Assembly: GCA_023386495.1 (NCBI GenBank)
Contig: JAEWJS010000152.1
Location: 183,648 to 247,647, forward strand
Reading direction: 5' to 3'
DNA length: 64,000 bases
Source of the DNA: Bacillota bacterium
GTDB taxonomy: Bacteria; Bacillota; Bacilli; Paenibacillales; Paenibacillaceae
A model generated the notes under the pieces. It ran no database searches, was not told the DNA's origin, and saw only the letters and a program-made list of their open reading frames with translations. Made by a program: the position numbers and the translations under genes. This document shows positions 33,808 to 42,086 of this stretch, piece by piece (within the stretch, counting starts at the first letter, position 1; every line of letters starts with the position of its first letter).

Positions 33808-34486
33808 CTTCTATGACCATCCGGCATTCGGAGTCGGCGTGACGCTGATTGCCTATATGCTGTCCCTTCGTCTAGCGCGTCGCTATCCGAGCCTGCATCC
33901 CGTGCTCGTCAGCTCAGCCTGCCTCATCGCGCTGCTGCTCGTATTCCGCATTCCTTATTCGTCCTATCAAGCCGGCGGCCAATGGATTACCTTCCTGATG
34001 GGTCCTGCTACGGTAGCGCTAGCCGTACCGCTCTATCTGCATTGGCCGCGCATCGTCGCCGCTTGGCGTCCCGTCGTAATCGGCGTCAGCACGGGCACGC
34101 TGTCCAGCCTCGCCGCGAACGGCATCCTCGTATGGGCGTTCGGCGGCGACCGCGAGCTGCAGCTCTCGATGCTGTCCAAGTCGACGACGACGCCGATCTC
34201 GCTCGAGGTTACGCGCCTGCTCGGCGGAGTGCCGGAGCTCGCGGCCGTATTCACCGTCCTTACGGGACTGTTCGGCAGCATGGTAGGATCCTGGTTCTTG
34301 CGGCGCGTGGGGCTCTCAAGCGATCTCGCGATTGGGTTAGCTGTCGGAACAGCCGCGCACGGCATAGGTACTGGCAGGGTGCTGCGCGATTCGGAACTGC
34401 AGGGAGCGTACAGCGGACTGGCGATGGCGCTAACCGGTCTCGTCATCTCGATCGCGGCGATGCCGCTCGTTATATGGTTACGCTAG
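33791..34486 (+). CDS. lrgB: LrgB/CidB family protein
   Basis: A 231-residue membrane protein with about seven transmembrane helices. AAGGAGG at 33775-33781 fixes ATG 33791 inside the end of lrgA. Family motifs are FLMGPATVALAVPLY, SLAANGILVWAFGG, LSKSTTTPISLEV and AVGTAAHGIGTGRVL, all strongly conserved in LrgB/CidB. Works with LrgA as the antiholin-like or pyruvate-transport unit. The monooxygenase gene follows 18 bp later and may be co-transcribed. Confidence 0.94.
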   Translation: MTSLSSFYDHPAFGVGVTLIAYMLSLRLARRYPSLHPVLVSSACLIALLLVFRIPYSSYQAGGQWITFLMGPATVALAVPLYLHWPRIVAAWRPVVIGVSTGTLSSLAANGILVWAFGGDRELQLSMLSKSTTTPISLEVTRLLGGVPELAAVFTVLTGLFGSMVGSWFLRRVGLSSDLAIGLAVGTAAHGIGTGRVLRDSELQGAYSGLAMALTGLVISIAAMPLVIWLR

Positions 34487-34504
34487 GAATCATGGGAGGA
34501 AGAG

Positions 34505-35692
34505 GTGAAACCATTGGGAAACCAAGCGGTGATCGTCGGAGGCGGAATCGGCGGGTTGTGCGCCGCCATTGCGCTGCGCATAGTCGGGTGGGAGACCGTC
34601 ATTTGCGAACAGCGTACGGAGCTCGCAGAGACCGGCGCCGGCATTGCGCTAGCAGCCAACGCGATGAAGGCGCTGGAACGATTAGGCGTATCCGAACGCG
34701 TGCGCGAAGCGGGAGCGCGAGTCGGTACTGGCGAGATTCGTACCTGGCAAGGGAAGCTGCTGGCAGAGCTCCCGGTTGCGAAGCAAGAAGCGCGGTACGG
34801 CACGCCTAGCTGCCTCATACACAGGCGCAGGCTGCAATCGATCCTGTATGAGCGGCTTGCTGAACTGGGAGGGACGATCAGTTGGAACAAGAAGCTCACA
34901 GCCTTTGAGCAGCGGGGCGATGAGGTTAAGGTATATTTCACTGACGGCGATCAGATTACAAGCACCATGTTAATTGGTGCGGACGGTATTCATTCTGCGG
35001 TACGCGAGCAGTTGCACGGGAATTCGCCGCTCATCTACTCAGGTTATTCTGCGCTCAGAGGAATCGGCCGATATGACGATTCACGTTATCCTATATCGGC
35101 GGGCGGCGGCTTCGAGGCGTTAGGCCCGGGCTCACGATTCGGCTTCTCGCATCTTGGCAAGGGCGAGATCTTCTGGTTCGCAGCGCTCAATATGCCAGAG
35201 GGACATCGGATCGCCGCCGAGGAGCGGCATCGCATAGCCGAACAGACCTTCCGGGAATGGTATCCTCCCGTCCCGGCTGTTATCGCGGCGACGCCGGCTG
35301 CGGACATCCTGTTCCACCCGATTCACGATCGGAGGCCGCTTCCGCAGTGGAGCGTAGGCAGTGTTACGCTGCTTGGCGATGCCGCCCACCCGATGCTCCC
35401 GAATCTTGGCCAAGGCGGCGCGCAGGCGATGGAGGACGCGCTTGTGCTTGCCAGCCTGCTTCGCGGCCACCCGACAGGGTCAGCCCTCGCGTCAGCACTC
35501 CAAGCCTATGACAAGGAACGCATCCCGCGAACGACGGCGATCGTGCGCCAATCGCGGCTGATGGGGCACATGATGCAGCTGGAATCCCCCTGGGCCATCG
35601 CATTCAGGAACGCAGGGCTTCGAGCAGCCGCGGAGAAGCTGTTCGTTCAGCGGCTGCACGGCGTAGTGGGCTATGTGCCGCCGGAGCTTTAA
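34505..35692 (+). CDS. FAD-dependent monooxygenase (PHBH fold)
   Basis: A 395-residue flavoprotein hydroxylase. The N-terminal Rossmann motif GGGIGGL (VIVGGGIGGLCAA, about residues 9-21), the DG motif in LIGADGIHSAVRE and the GD motif in LLGDAAHPMLPNLGQGGAQAMEDA place it among salicylate hydroxylase/zeaxanthin epoxidase-like enzymes that use NAD(P)H and oxygen. GTG 34505 has GGGAGG 5 bp upstream; a TTG at 34514 is a less likely start. Aromatic or terpenoid substrate not inferable. It follows lrgAB and precedes a lipoprotein gene with no large gap. Confidence 0.9.
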   Translation: MKPLGNQAVIVGGGIGGLCAAIALRIVGWETVICEQRTELAETGAGIALAANAMKALERLGVSERVREAGARVGTGEIRTWQGKLLAELPVAKQEARYGTPSCLIHRRRLQSILYERLAELGGTISWNKKLTAFEQRGDEVKVYFTDGDQITSTMLIGADGIHSAVREQLHGNSPLIYSGYSALRGIGRYDDSRYPISAGGGFEALGPGSRFGFSHLGKGEIFWFAALNMPEGHRIAAEERHRIAEQTFREWYPPVPAVIAATPAADILFHPIHDRRPLPQWSVGSVTLLGDAAHPMLPNLGQGGAQAMEDALVLASLLRGHPTGSALASALQAYDKERIPRTTAIVRQSRLMGHMMQLESPWAIAFRNAGLRAAAEKLFVQRLHGVVGYVPPEL

Positions 35693-35711
35693 GGAGAGGA
35701 GCGGAATCGCC

Positions 35712-36203
35712 ATGCTGAGGAAGTTAGCGATACTAGCTATGGCTGCCGTCGTGCTGACGGGCTGCGGCGGCGGCAGCTCACGCGCCTCCAGCCATACCGA
35801 CCTGAACTTTAAGGAGGCCGCGCAGGCTGGTTATGTCACGATCGGTCCGGGAGGTGCGGCGAATGTCGGGAAGCTGGAAGATTTTCTACGCGACTATCAG
35901 GGGAAGAAGAGCAGCGAGTTGACTGTCGTCCACTATACGGACGAAGGAGACCCGATCTATCTCGATCTCTCGTACGACGGTCAGGCCGTACGCTATGTCT
36001 ACGATAATACGTGGGATGCTTTTGGGGGACGAAAGGGTGTCAAGGAAACGACCTGCCGCATCTTCGCCAAACGGACGGGGAGTTATGGCATTACTTACGG
36101 TACAACGTATTACTTGGCTGACTGCGCGGGCGACATCGGGTACAGCAGGCATGAGGGCGGAGAGTACCTTATCTATTTTATAGAGGAAGCAAAGGCGGAA
36201 TAG
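35712..36203 (+). CDS. DUF4362-type lipoprotein
   Basis: A 163-residue exported lipoprotein: signal peptide MLRKLAILAMAAVVLTGC with Cys18 as the lipidation site, then a Gly/Ser linker. The mature part (LTVVHYTDEGDPIYLDLSYDGQAVRYVYDNTWDAFGG) matches the DUF4362 family of Bacillota lipoproteins. AGGAGAGGAG precedes the ATG at 35712. Two later cysteines (TTCRIF and ADCAGD) could form a disulphide. Function unknown. A terminator follows. Confidence 0.82.
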   Translation: MLRKLAILAMAAVVLTGCGGGSSRASSHTDLNFKEAAQAGYVTIGPGGAANVGKLEDFLRDYQGKKSSELTVVHYTDEGDPIYLDLSYDGQAVRYVYDNTWDAFGGRKGVKETTCRIFAKRTGSYGITYGTTYYLADCAGDIGYSRHEGGEYLIYFIEEAKAE

Positions 36204-36215
36204 ATTCGACAAAAT

Positions 36216-36253
36216 AAAGGCAGCCAATCACGAGCGTGATGGCTGCCTTTTAT
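36216..36253 (+). terminator. Intrinsic terminator
   Basis: A 15-bp stem with one mismatch (36216-36230 with 36236-36250), AAAGGCAGCC against GGCTGCCTTT, followed by TATT. Confidence 0.75.
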
Positions 36254-36396
36254 TAATGTTGATGAGACCCCTAAAAAAGACATGGATACATAATAGTCTA
36301 TTAAAAAATTGAACATAAGTCTATTCCTTTTTTGCCCTGCGCGGTATGGTTAGGATGCGGTCGCGACGCAATCCAATCGAAGGGGAGTAGCCTTGC

Positions 36397-36623
36397 ATGA
36401 TTACGCTCAGAAAAATTACGTTGGATAACCGGCGCGACATCTTCAAGCTGGAGGTCCCGGATTCTGGACTTTATACGCACTTTTTGCGGCAGGACCGGCT
36501 GAACGCTGTTGGATCTCCTATAAGCATGATAACGCGCCAGCCAAGAGTCTGTATGAAAGCTTTGGTTTCCGCGACAACGGCGAAATCGTGGAAGGTGAGC
36601 AGGTAACCGTGCTACAGCTATGA
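36397..36623 (+). pseudogene. Decayed GNAT-family acetyltransferase gene
   Basis: The first codons read MITLRKITLDNRRDIFKLEV, the usual start of PaiA/YuaI-like GNAT acetyltransferases. After a break the frame shifts, and the bases to TGA 36621-36623 read as the GNAT C-terminus: WISYKHDNAPAKSLYESFGF followed by RDNGEIVEGEQVTVLQL. The acetyl-CoA binding core (about 80 residues) is missing. So this is an internal deletion plus frame change, leaving 76 codons of about 155. It sits directly before the serine hydrolase gene. Confidence 0.75.
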
Positions 36624-36638
36624 ATAAGGGGGATTCCG

Positions 36639-37898
36639 ATGTCAGCTATCGATAAGCTTCGAGAGTATGTGGACCAGTATTTGGAGCTGTGGGATTTATA
36701 CGGTGTCATCCAGGTGATTCGGGGAGGGGAAGTCGTATTCGAGCGTGTCGGCGGATACGCTTGCCTCGAACACGGCATTCCCAATCATGCAGAGACGCGG
36801 TTTTCGCTTGCCTCGGTGTCCAAGCAATTTACCGCTTATGCCATCATGCTTCTGCATGACAGAGGGCAGCTGGACCTTGATCAGCCTGCTATCCGCTACC
36901 TTCCGCCGAACATGAATATATCGGACCGGATAACCGTCCATCATCTGCTCTCGCACACGTCCGGCCTCTACAACTTCGTTAATTTCGAAGACGACTTCTT
37001 CGGCGAAGAGAATCGGCTGACTTACGCAAGAGATGAATTTTTCGCCAAATACTTCGAGAAACAACCGATATGCAGTCCGGATGAGCGATACGAGTACAAT
37101 AATGCCAACTATCATTTGCTAGGCTGGATGATCGAGCATGTATCCGGCATGAGCTATGACGCGTTTTTAAGCAAGAACATTTTCGAGCCGCTGCAGATGG
37201 TCCATACCACAGTCGATGACGGAGATAAAATCATCGAGGGCCGCGCCTTCAACTACGCCATCGATTATGACCACTATGTGCGGGCGCCGTACAGCAATGA
37301 GAAGTTCAGCATCGGTGCGGGCGCGATCGTGTCGAACTGCGAGGACCTCTATAAATGGCATCGATGTCTCAGCGATCGGCGCATGTTATCCGAAGAGGGC
37401 TACAACCGATACTTCAAGGTGAACCACAATCAATACTGTTATGGCTTGGAATATGCCAACCGGCATGGTACGGAGATGTTCTCGCACGGCGGGGATAACA
37501 TGGGGATGACAACTTACATTCGGCATATTTTCGACGAGGATCTGTGCATCATCATTCTCTCCAATAACGAGTGCGTCAACCAGTACAAGCTGGGCAACGC
37601 TATTACGGATATTATGCGTGGCGTCGATGTCGCTGCACCTGCCAAGCTGCAAGAGATTCGGCTAAGTCAGCGCGAGCTGGAATCATATTGCGGCATGTAT
37701 CTGAAGAATAAAATTCAGATTGAGCTGATACAAGGGAAGCTGTACTTTACTCGATTTAAGGGGAGCCTGCATATCGAGATTTACCCGGTAGGGAAGGATC
37801 AATTCACTAGAAGATATTACGACCGCGAGGAGCCCTACCGGATCACTTATGATCGCCACAACAAGCCGCAATTTTTCGGGTATACATTACAAGATTGA
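36639..37898 (+). CDS. Class C beta-lactamase-like serine hydrolase
   Basis: A 419-residue enzyme of the beta-lactamase/D-alanyl carboxypeptidase (PF00144) fold. The catalytic tetrad Ser-x-x-Lys is SVSKQF (about residue 64), the Tyr-x-Asn motif is YNNANYHLL (about 153), and HGGDN (about 286) replaces the KTG box as in esterase-like members. No signal peptide, so a cytoplasmic esterase or peptidase is more likely than antibiotic resistance. A C-terminal 90-residue domain (SYCGMYLKNKIQIELIQGKLYFT) is the usual lipocalin-like add-on. The terminator follows 8 bp later. Confidence 0.88.
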   Translation: MSAIDKLREYVDQYLELWDLYGVIQVIRGGEVVFERVGGYACLEHGIPNHAETRFSLASVSKQFTAYAIMLLHDRGQLDLDQPAIRYLPPNMNISDRITVHHLLSHTSGLYNFVNFEDDFFGEENRLTYARDEFFAKYFEKQPICSPDERYEYNNANYHLLGWMIEHVSGMSYDAFLSKNIFEPLQMVHTTVDDGDKIIEGRAFNYAIDYDHYVRAPYSNEKFSIGAGAIVSNCEDLYKWHRCLSDRRMLSEEGYNRYFKVNHNQYCYGLEYANRHGTEMFSHGGDNMGMTTYIRHIFDEDLCIIILSNNECVNQYKLGNAITDIMRGVDVAAPAKLQEIRLSQRELESYCGMYLKNKIQIELIQGKLYFTRFKGSLHIEIYPVGKDQFTRRYYDREEPYRITYDRHNKPQFFGYTLQD

Positions 37899-37905
37899 CC
37901 CAAGG

Positions 37906-37937
37906 AACATTCTCGCTGAAGCGGGAATGTTTCTTTT
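37906..37937 (+). terminator. Intrinsic terminator before argD
   Basis: An 11-bp stem (37906-37916 with 37921-37931, one G-T pair) over TGAA, followed by TCTTTTT. Confidence 0.75.
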
Positions 37938-37946
37938 TGCATCGTA

Positions 37947-37975
37947 TTGAATATTTATTCATAAGTATGTATAAT
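37947..37975 (+). promoter_or_regulatory. argD promoter overlapped by an ArgR operator (ARG box)
   Basis: TTGAAT (37947-37952) and TATAAT (37970-37975) are 17 bp apart. The bases TGAATATTTATTCA (37948-37961) are a perfect ARG box core (TGAAT-W4-ATTCA) that covers the -35 box and part of the spacer. ArgR with arginine should therefore repress the operon starting at 38003. Confidence 0.82.
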
Positions 37976-38002
37976 TACGCATTATGTCTTGGGGGTGGGA
38001 AA

Positions 38003-39217
38003 ATGATCCAATTATCCGGAGCGACAGAGCAACTGCTCGCGGAGGCCCGGCAATCGCTGCTCTTCACGGCGCATCGGCCCGATGTGGTGATGGAACGCGG
38101 TGAAGGCATGCTGCTATGGGATACGGAAGGGCGGCGGTATCTCGACTTCATCGGCGGCTGGGCCGTGACGAGCCTGGGCCATTCGCCTGCCGTTATACGC
38201 GAGGCGCTGGCTGAGCAAGCGGCAGAGCTGGTCATGGCGAGTCCAGGCTTCTACAACAAGCCGCAGATTGCCTTCGCCGAGCTGCTGACTTCGATCAGTT
38301 GCTTCGACCGGGCGTTCTTCGCCAGCAGCGGGGCGGAGGCGAACGAGGGCGCGATCAAGCTCGCGCGCAAGTACGGCCAGAAGAAGCTGGGCGGCGCGTA
38401 CGAGATCATCACGATGCAGAGCGGCTTCCACGGCCGGACGCTAGCGACGATGGCCGCGACAGGCAAGCCGCAGTGGGAACAGCTCTATGCGCCGAGGCCG
38501 GGAGGCTTCCGGCATGTGCCGTTCGGCGACTTGGATGCGCTGCGGCAAGCGATCAGCGGCGAGACCTGCGCGGTCATGCTGGAGCCGGTGCAGGGCGAAG
38601 GCGGCGTTCACCCGATCGATGCGGCTTACGCGCGCGGGCTGCGGGAGCTATGCGATGCGCATGGCCTGCTGCTCATCTTCGACGAGATTCAGACGGGGAT
38701 CGGCCGGACCGGCACGATGTTCGCCTATGAGCAGTACGGCATCGAGCCGGACATGATGACGCTGGCCAAAGGGCTCGGCGGCGGCTTCCCGGTATCGGCG
38801 CTGCTCGCCAAGGAAGCGCTCAATCTATTCGAGCCGGGCGACCAAGGCGGCACGTATACGGGCCAGCCGCTCGCGATGGCCGTCGGGCTGGCTGTCGTGC
38901 AGGAGATTATCGCGCGCCGACTGCCGGAGCATGCGGCGAACCTCGGCGCTTATATCCAACAAGGTCTGCGCATGCTCGCCGACCAGCATGGCCTCAGCAA
39001 AATTAGAGGTCGCGGCCTGTTGCTCGCCTTCGATCTGCCGCAGCCCAGCGGGGCGGCATTCGTCAGCGCCTGCATGGATGCCGGATTGCTGATCAACTCG
39101 CCGCAGCCGCACACGATACGCCTAATGCCGCCGCTGGTCGCGACCGAGAAGGATGCCGACGAGATGCTGGCCGTTGTCGGCGACGTTTTACATGGAATGG
39201 GGGAGCAAGAATGTTGA
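38003..39217 (+). CDS. argD: Acetylornithine-type class III aminotransferase
   Basis: A 404-residue PLP enzyme. The ATG at 38003 has GGGGGTGGGA upstream and starts a normal N-terminus; the frame extends back to 37895 without a site. Family features: ASSGAEANEGAIKLARKYG, FHGRTLATMAATGK, EPVQGEGGVHP, DEIQTGIGRTG and the PLP lysine Lys256 in MMTLAKGLGGGFPVSAL. It should convert N-acetylglutamate semialdehyde to acetylornithine or act on ornithine-like amines. The perfect ARG box supports a role in arginine metabolism. It overlaps the carbamoyltransferase gene by 7 bp; argCJB are not here, so it may be a second copy. Confidence 0.9.
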   Translation: MIQLSGATEQLLAEARQSLLFTAHRPDVVMERGEGMLLWDTEGRRYLDFIGGWAVTSLGHSPAVIREALAEQAAELVMASPGFYNKPQIAFAELLTSISCFDRAFFASSGAEANEGAIKLARKYGQKKLGGAYEIITMQSGFHGRTLATMAATGKPQWEQLYAPRPGGFRHVPFGDLDALRQAISGETCAVMLEPVQGEGGVHPIDAAYARGLRELCDAHGLLLIFDEIQTGIGRTGTMFAYEQYGIEPDMMTLAKGLGGGFPVSALLAKEALNLFEPGDQGGTYTGQPLAMAVGLAVVQEIIARRLPEHAANLGAYIQQGLRMLADQHGLSKIRGRGLLLAFDLPQPSGAAFVSACMDAGLLINSPQPHTIRLMPPLVATEKDADEMLAVVGDVLHGMGEQEC

Positions 39218-40140
39218 AGCATGTCCTATCGTTGCAAGAATTCAATCGAGCCGAACTAACGGCATTGATCCGCAAGGCCATCGAGCTGAAGCAACATCCG
39301 GAGGTTTATCGTTCGGCCTGCGACCGGAAGGGCATCCTGATGCTCTTCCAGAAAACCTCGACGCGCACGAATCTATCGTTCTAATCCGGCATGAAACGGA
39401 TGGGCGGTTATACGGTCGTGATGGATTGGCAGGCGAGCAATTGGGCCGTGTCGCCGATCAAATACGAGGCGCGGTACGTGTCGCGCAACATCGATCTGAT
39501 CATGGCGCGGCTGAAACGGCATGACGACCTCGCCGAGCTTGCGGCCCATGCCGCGGTGCCTGTCATCAACGGCTGCTGCGACCGCTACCATCCGTGTCAG
39601 GCGCTCGCCGACATGATGACGATCTATGAGGTGTCCGGACGGTTCGAGGGGCTGACGCTGACGTATGTCGGCATTCATAACAATGTCGCCAATTCGCTCG
39701 CTGCGGCATGCAAGACGCTCGGCGTTCGGCTCTTGCTCGTCACGCCGATCGTGAACGAGCCGTCCTGGGACGAGTCGCTGATGAACGCGGCGCTGCAGAG
39801 CGGATTCGTTGAGCGCAGGGACAGCTTGGAGGAGGCGCTGGCCGAGTCGGACTATGCGTATACCGATACGTGGATCGATATGGAATACTATCACGATCCT
39901 TCGTATGCGGAGGAGAAGCAGCGCCGGCTCGAAGCCATGCTGCCTTATCAGCTGAGCGTGAAGTCGCTGCAGGGCCGCAAGCCTTACATCATGCACGACA
40001 TGCCGATCCATCCGGGCTATGAGATCGAAGAGGCGCTGATCGAGGCCGACCATTCGATTATTTACCAACAAGCGGAGAATCGGATGTATGCGCAGCAGGC
40101 GCTGATGCTCCATCTTCTCGGCTGCGAAGCGGATCGTTAG
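39211..40140 (+). pseudogene. Ornithine carbamoyltransferase-family gene interrupted by one nonsense codon
   Basis: Starting at ATG 39211 inside argD, the frame runs 57 codons, through the carbamoyl-phosphate motif FQKTSTRTNLSF, to TAA at 39382-39384, then continues open in the same frame to 40140. In the family a Glu (GAA) normally follows that Phe, so a single G-to-T change explains the stop. The rest is intact: GGYTVVMDWQ, INGCCDRYHPCQALADMM, and MHDMPIHPGYEI where true OTCases have HCLP. No frameshifts are present, so the change is recent, a sequencing error, or bypassed by reinitiation at ATG 39391. MHDMP suggests a divergent carbamoyltransferase and not classic ArgF. Confidence 0.85.
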
Positions 40141-40228
40141 AAGATCGCTCTAATGTCTGGAAGAGGCTGTCTGCGCTATGGTATGTTGTTATTAGAGGCA
40201 ATTACCATGAGCAGGGGGCTGGAATAGC

Positions 40229-40597
40229 ATGCCATTGCAAGCGATTCGCGAATTGTGCTTGTCGTTCCCGGGAACGAGCGAGCGGGTGAGCCACGGCGCG
40301 CCGTCCTTCTTCATCGATGAGAAAAAAGCGTTCGTGCAATACCGCGATAACCACCATGGCGACGGCAAGCTTGGGTTGTGGTGCGCAGCGCCTCCCGGCG
40401 TGCAGGCTGTGCTGACGGCGAGCGATCCGGAGCTGTACTACGTTCCGGCATATGTCGGCCATTTGGGCTGGATCGGCCTGCGGCTCGATCGGCATGCCCC
40501 GTGGGAGGAGATCGCCGGGATTATCGGCGAAGCGTATCTGACGCGAGCGCCGAAGAAGTACGTGAAGCTGCTCTCGACGGGAGGGGGGCGTAGATGA
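40229..40597 (+). CDS. MmcQ/YjbR family protein
   Basis: A 122-residue protein starting LQAIRELCLSFPGTSERVSHGAPSFFI, with LGLWCAAPPGVQAVLTASDPELYYVPAYVGHLGWIGLRLD and ending YLTRAPKKYVKLL, all standard for the YjbR/CyaY-like fold (MmcQ/YjbR). These small proteins are predicted to bind DNA but have no settled role. GCAGGGGGCTGGA lies before the ATG. The last 4 bp overlap the next start (ATGA). Confidence 0.88.
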   Translation: MPLQAIRELCLSFPGTSERVSHGAPSFFIDEKKAFVQYRDNHHGDGKLGLWCAAPPGVQAVLTASDPELYYVPAYVGHLGWIGLRLDRHAPWEEIAGIIGEAYLTRAPKKYVKLLSTGGGRR

Positions 40598-41031
40598 TTT
40601 TCAGAACGAAGAGGGACGGCTTCTTCACGCGGATCTGGGTCGGGATCCTGGTCCTCGTGAATGCGGTCATGGTCGTGCCGCTATGGCTCGATCCCGAGGT
40701 CGGACCGACCGAAGTCGGCGTCGTGCTGGGGTTATGCGTGCTGATCACGAGCCTGCTGCTCTGGCTGATGTTCGACATCCGCTATACGCTGACGGATGAG
40801 CATCTGATCGTGAAGGGCGGCCCGTTCGGATCGAAGATCAAGTACGCGGACATCACGCGCATTACCGATCGGCCGAGCATATGGGCGGGCTACCGGATAC
40901 TGGCCTCGCGCGACGCCATCGAGGTGCACTATAAGACCGGGTTCATGGGAAGCGTGATGATCTCGCCGGCGGACAAGGAGCGGTTCATCGCGGAGCTGCA
41001 GAAGCGCAATCCGTCGATCCGGTGGGGATGA
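40594..41031 (+). CDS. Membrane-anchored bacterial PH domain protein (YyaB-like)
   Basis: A 145-residue protein with two N-terminal transmembrane helices (about 13-30 and 44-62) and a C-terminal PH-like domain (YTLTDEHLIVKGGPFGSKIKYADITRITDRPS and SPADKERFIAELQKRNPSI) typical of bPH_4/DUF1200. It starts in ATGA overlap with the YjbR gene, so the two are co-translated. Function unknown. Confidence 0.82.
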   Translation: MIFRTKRDGFFTRIWVGILVLVNAVMVVPLWLDPEVGPTEVGVVLGLCVLITSLLLWLMFDIRYTLTDEHLIVKGGPFGSKIKYADITRITDRPSIWAGYRILASRDAIEVHYKTGFMGSVMISPADKERFIAELQKRNPSIRWG

Positions 41032-41154
41032 CGGAGCGTCATTACGTTCCGTTAGCCCCCGACCTCCGTCGAGGTTCATCACGGTCCGCAGTCTGTTCCC
41101 GCCCCCGGCGTTCTCCGGTACAATGGAACGAGAACTGTCGGAGGAGCGATGGAC

Positions 41155-41889
41155 ATGAATTACGAGCAGCGTGTGCTGAGCGAGGTTGCGGCTTGGGAGC
41201 GCCAGCTATTCAAGCCTCCCGGCTGGCTGGAGCGGACGTCGAAGACGATCGGTACGCGGATTAACGGCCTCATTCCCCCTAAGGTGCGCGACGTCATTAC
41301 GGCGACGATCAAGTCGATCGTGCGTACGGCGTTGTTCGGCGCGGAATATACCCCTGGGCGACCGGTCCAGCGAGAGCTCTCGCTAGAGTTAGCCGATGCA
41401 GAAGCGAAGCGGGTGCTGTCGCTCTACCAGAAGATTGCGACGGCCGAGGGGGCAGGCACGGGGGCGGGCGGCATTCTGCTGAACGTGGTAGACTTTCCGG
41501 CGTTAATCGCGATCAAGATGAAATATTTGTTCGAGCTCGCGCATGTGTACGGCTACGATACGAAGCATTTTGCGGAGCGGGTGTTCATACTGAAGGTGTT
41601 CCAGCTGGCGTTCTCCGGGGCCGAGCAGCGTGCCAAGCTGCTAGAATCGATTAAGCGGTGGGACATCGAGAAGGAACGTTGGTCGTCAGATGCCGACTAT
41701 TCACGGAACATGGACTGGGAGACGTTCCAGAAGGAGTACCGCGACGCTATCGATTTCCGGAAAATGCTGCAAATGGTGCCCGGGATCGGAGCGGTAGCCG
41801 GTGCGTGGGCGAACTACACCATTCTCGAGGAGCTCGGAGAGACCGCTGCGAACGCGTATCGAATACGGCGGCTGAATGAACGACACTAA
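41155..41889 (+). CDS. EcsC family protein
   Basis: A 244-residue protein; GGAGGAG at 41140-41146 is 8 bp before ATG 41155 and too close to ATG 41149. Family features: YEQRVLSEVAAWERQLFKPPGWLERTSK, ATAEGAGTGAGGILLNVVDFPALIAIKMKYLFELAHVYGYD (a hydrophobic central stretch) and PGIGAVAGAWANYTILEELGETAANAYRIR at the end. EcsC is named for the third gene of the B. subtilis ecs ABC transporter locus, but this copy stands without ecsAB. Probably membrane-associated; role unknown. Confidence 0.88.
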   Translation: MNYEQRVLSEVAAWERQLFKPPGWLERTSKTIGTRINGLIPPKVRDVITATIKSIVRTALFGAEYTPGRPVQRELSLELADAEAKRVLSLYQKIATAEGAGTGAGGILLNVVDFPALIAIKMKYLFELAHVYGYDTKHFAERVFILKVFQLAFSGAEQRAKLLESIKRWDIEKERWSSDADYSRNMDWETFQKEYRDAIDFRKMLQMVPGIGAVAGAWANYTILEELGETAANAYRIRRLNERH

Positions 41890-41894
41890 GCGTA

Positions 41895-41923
41895 TTGCTT
41901 CATTCCGCGCCGCTCGGTATAAT
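41895..41923 (+). promoter_or_regulatory. folD promoter
   Basis: TTGCTT (41895-41900) and TATAAT (41918-41923) with a 17-bp spacer, about 10 bp before the riboswitch. Confidence 0.75.
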
Positions 41924-41935
41924 CGAGGAGACAAC

Positions 41936-42016
41936 GCTAAGAGCTGCGTGTGACTGGCGGAGCATGGGGAACCATGGTGAAGCACGCGGTACGATGCAAG
42001 AGCCGTACGCCTGGGC
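41936..42016 (+). promoter_or_regulatory. ZTP (pfl motif) riboswitch before folD
   Basis: The conserved pfl blocks are in order: GTGTGACTGGCG (41948-41959), GGGGAACCATGGTGAAGC (41966-41983), and, after a variable hairpin, GCCGTACGCCTGGGCT (42002-42017). A perfect terminator follows at 42018-42050 and begins directly at the end of the aptamer, so ZTP/ZMP binding should prevent termination and turn folD on when 10-formyl-THF is short. Confidence 0.9.
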
Positions 42017-42017
42017 T

Positions 42018-42050
42018 AAGGTAAGGGGAATATAATCCCCTTGCCTTTTT
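42018..42050 (+). terminator. ZTP riboswitch expression platform terminator
   Basis: A 12-bp stem (42018-42029 with 42036-42047, one G-T pair) ends in a run of T residues. It competes with the 3' side of the aptamer. Confidence 0.85.
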
Positions 42051-42086
42051 GCGTTATTGTCGACCATGCGGAGGGAGAGGATCAGG

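Noticed and set aside
36639..37898. Secreted beta-lactamase
   Set aside because: No signal peptide, and HGGDN in place of the KTG box points to an esterase or peptidase.
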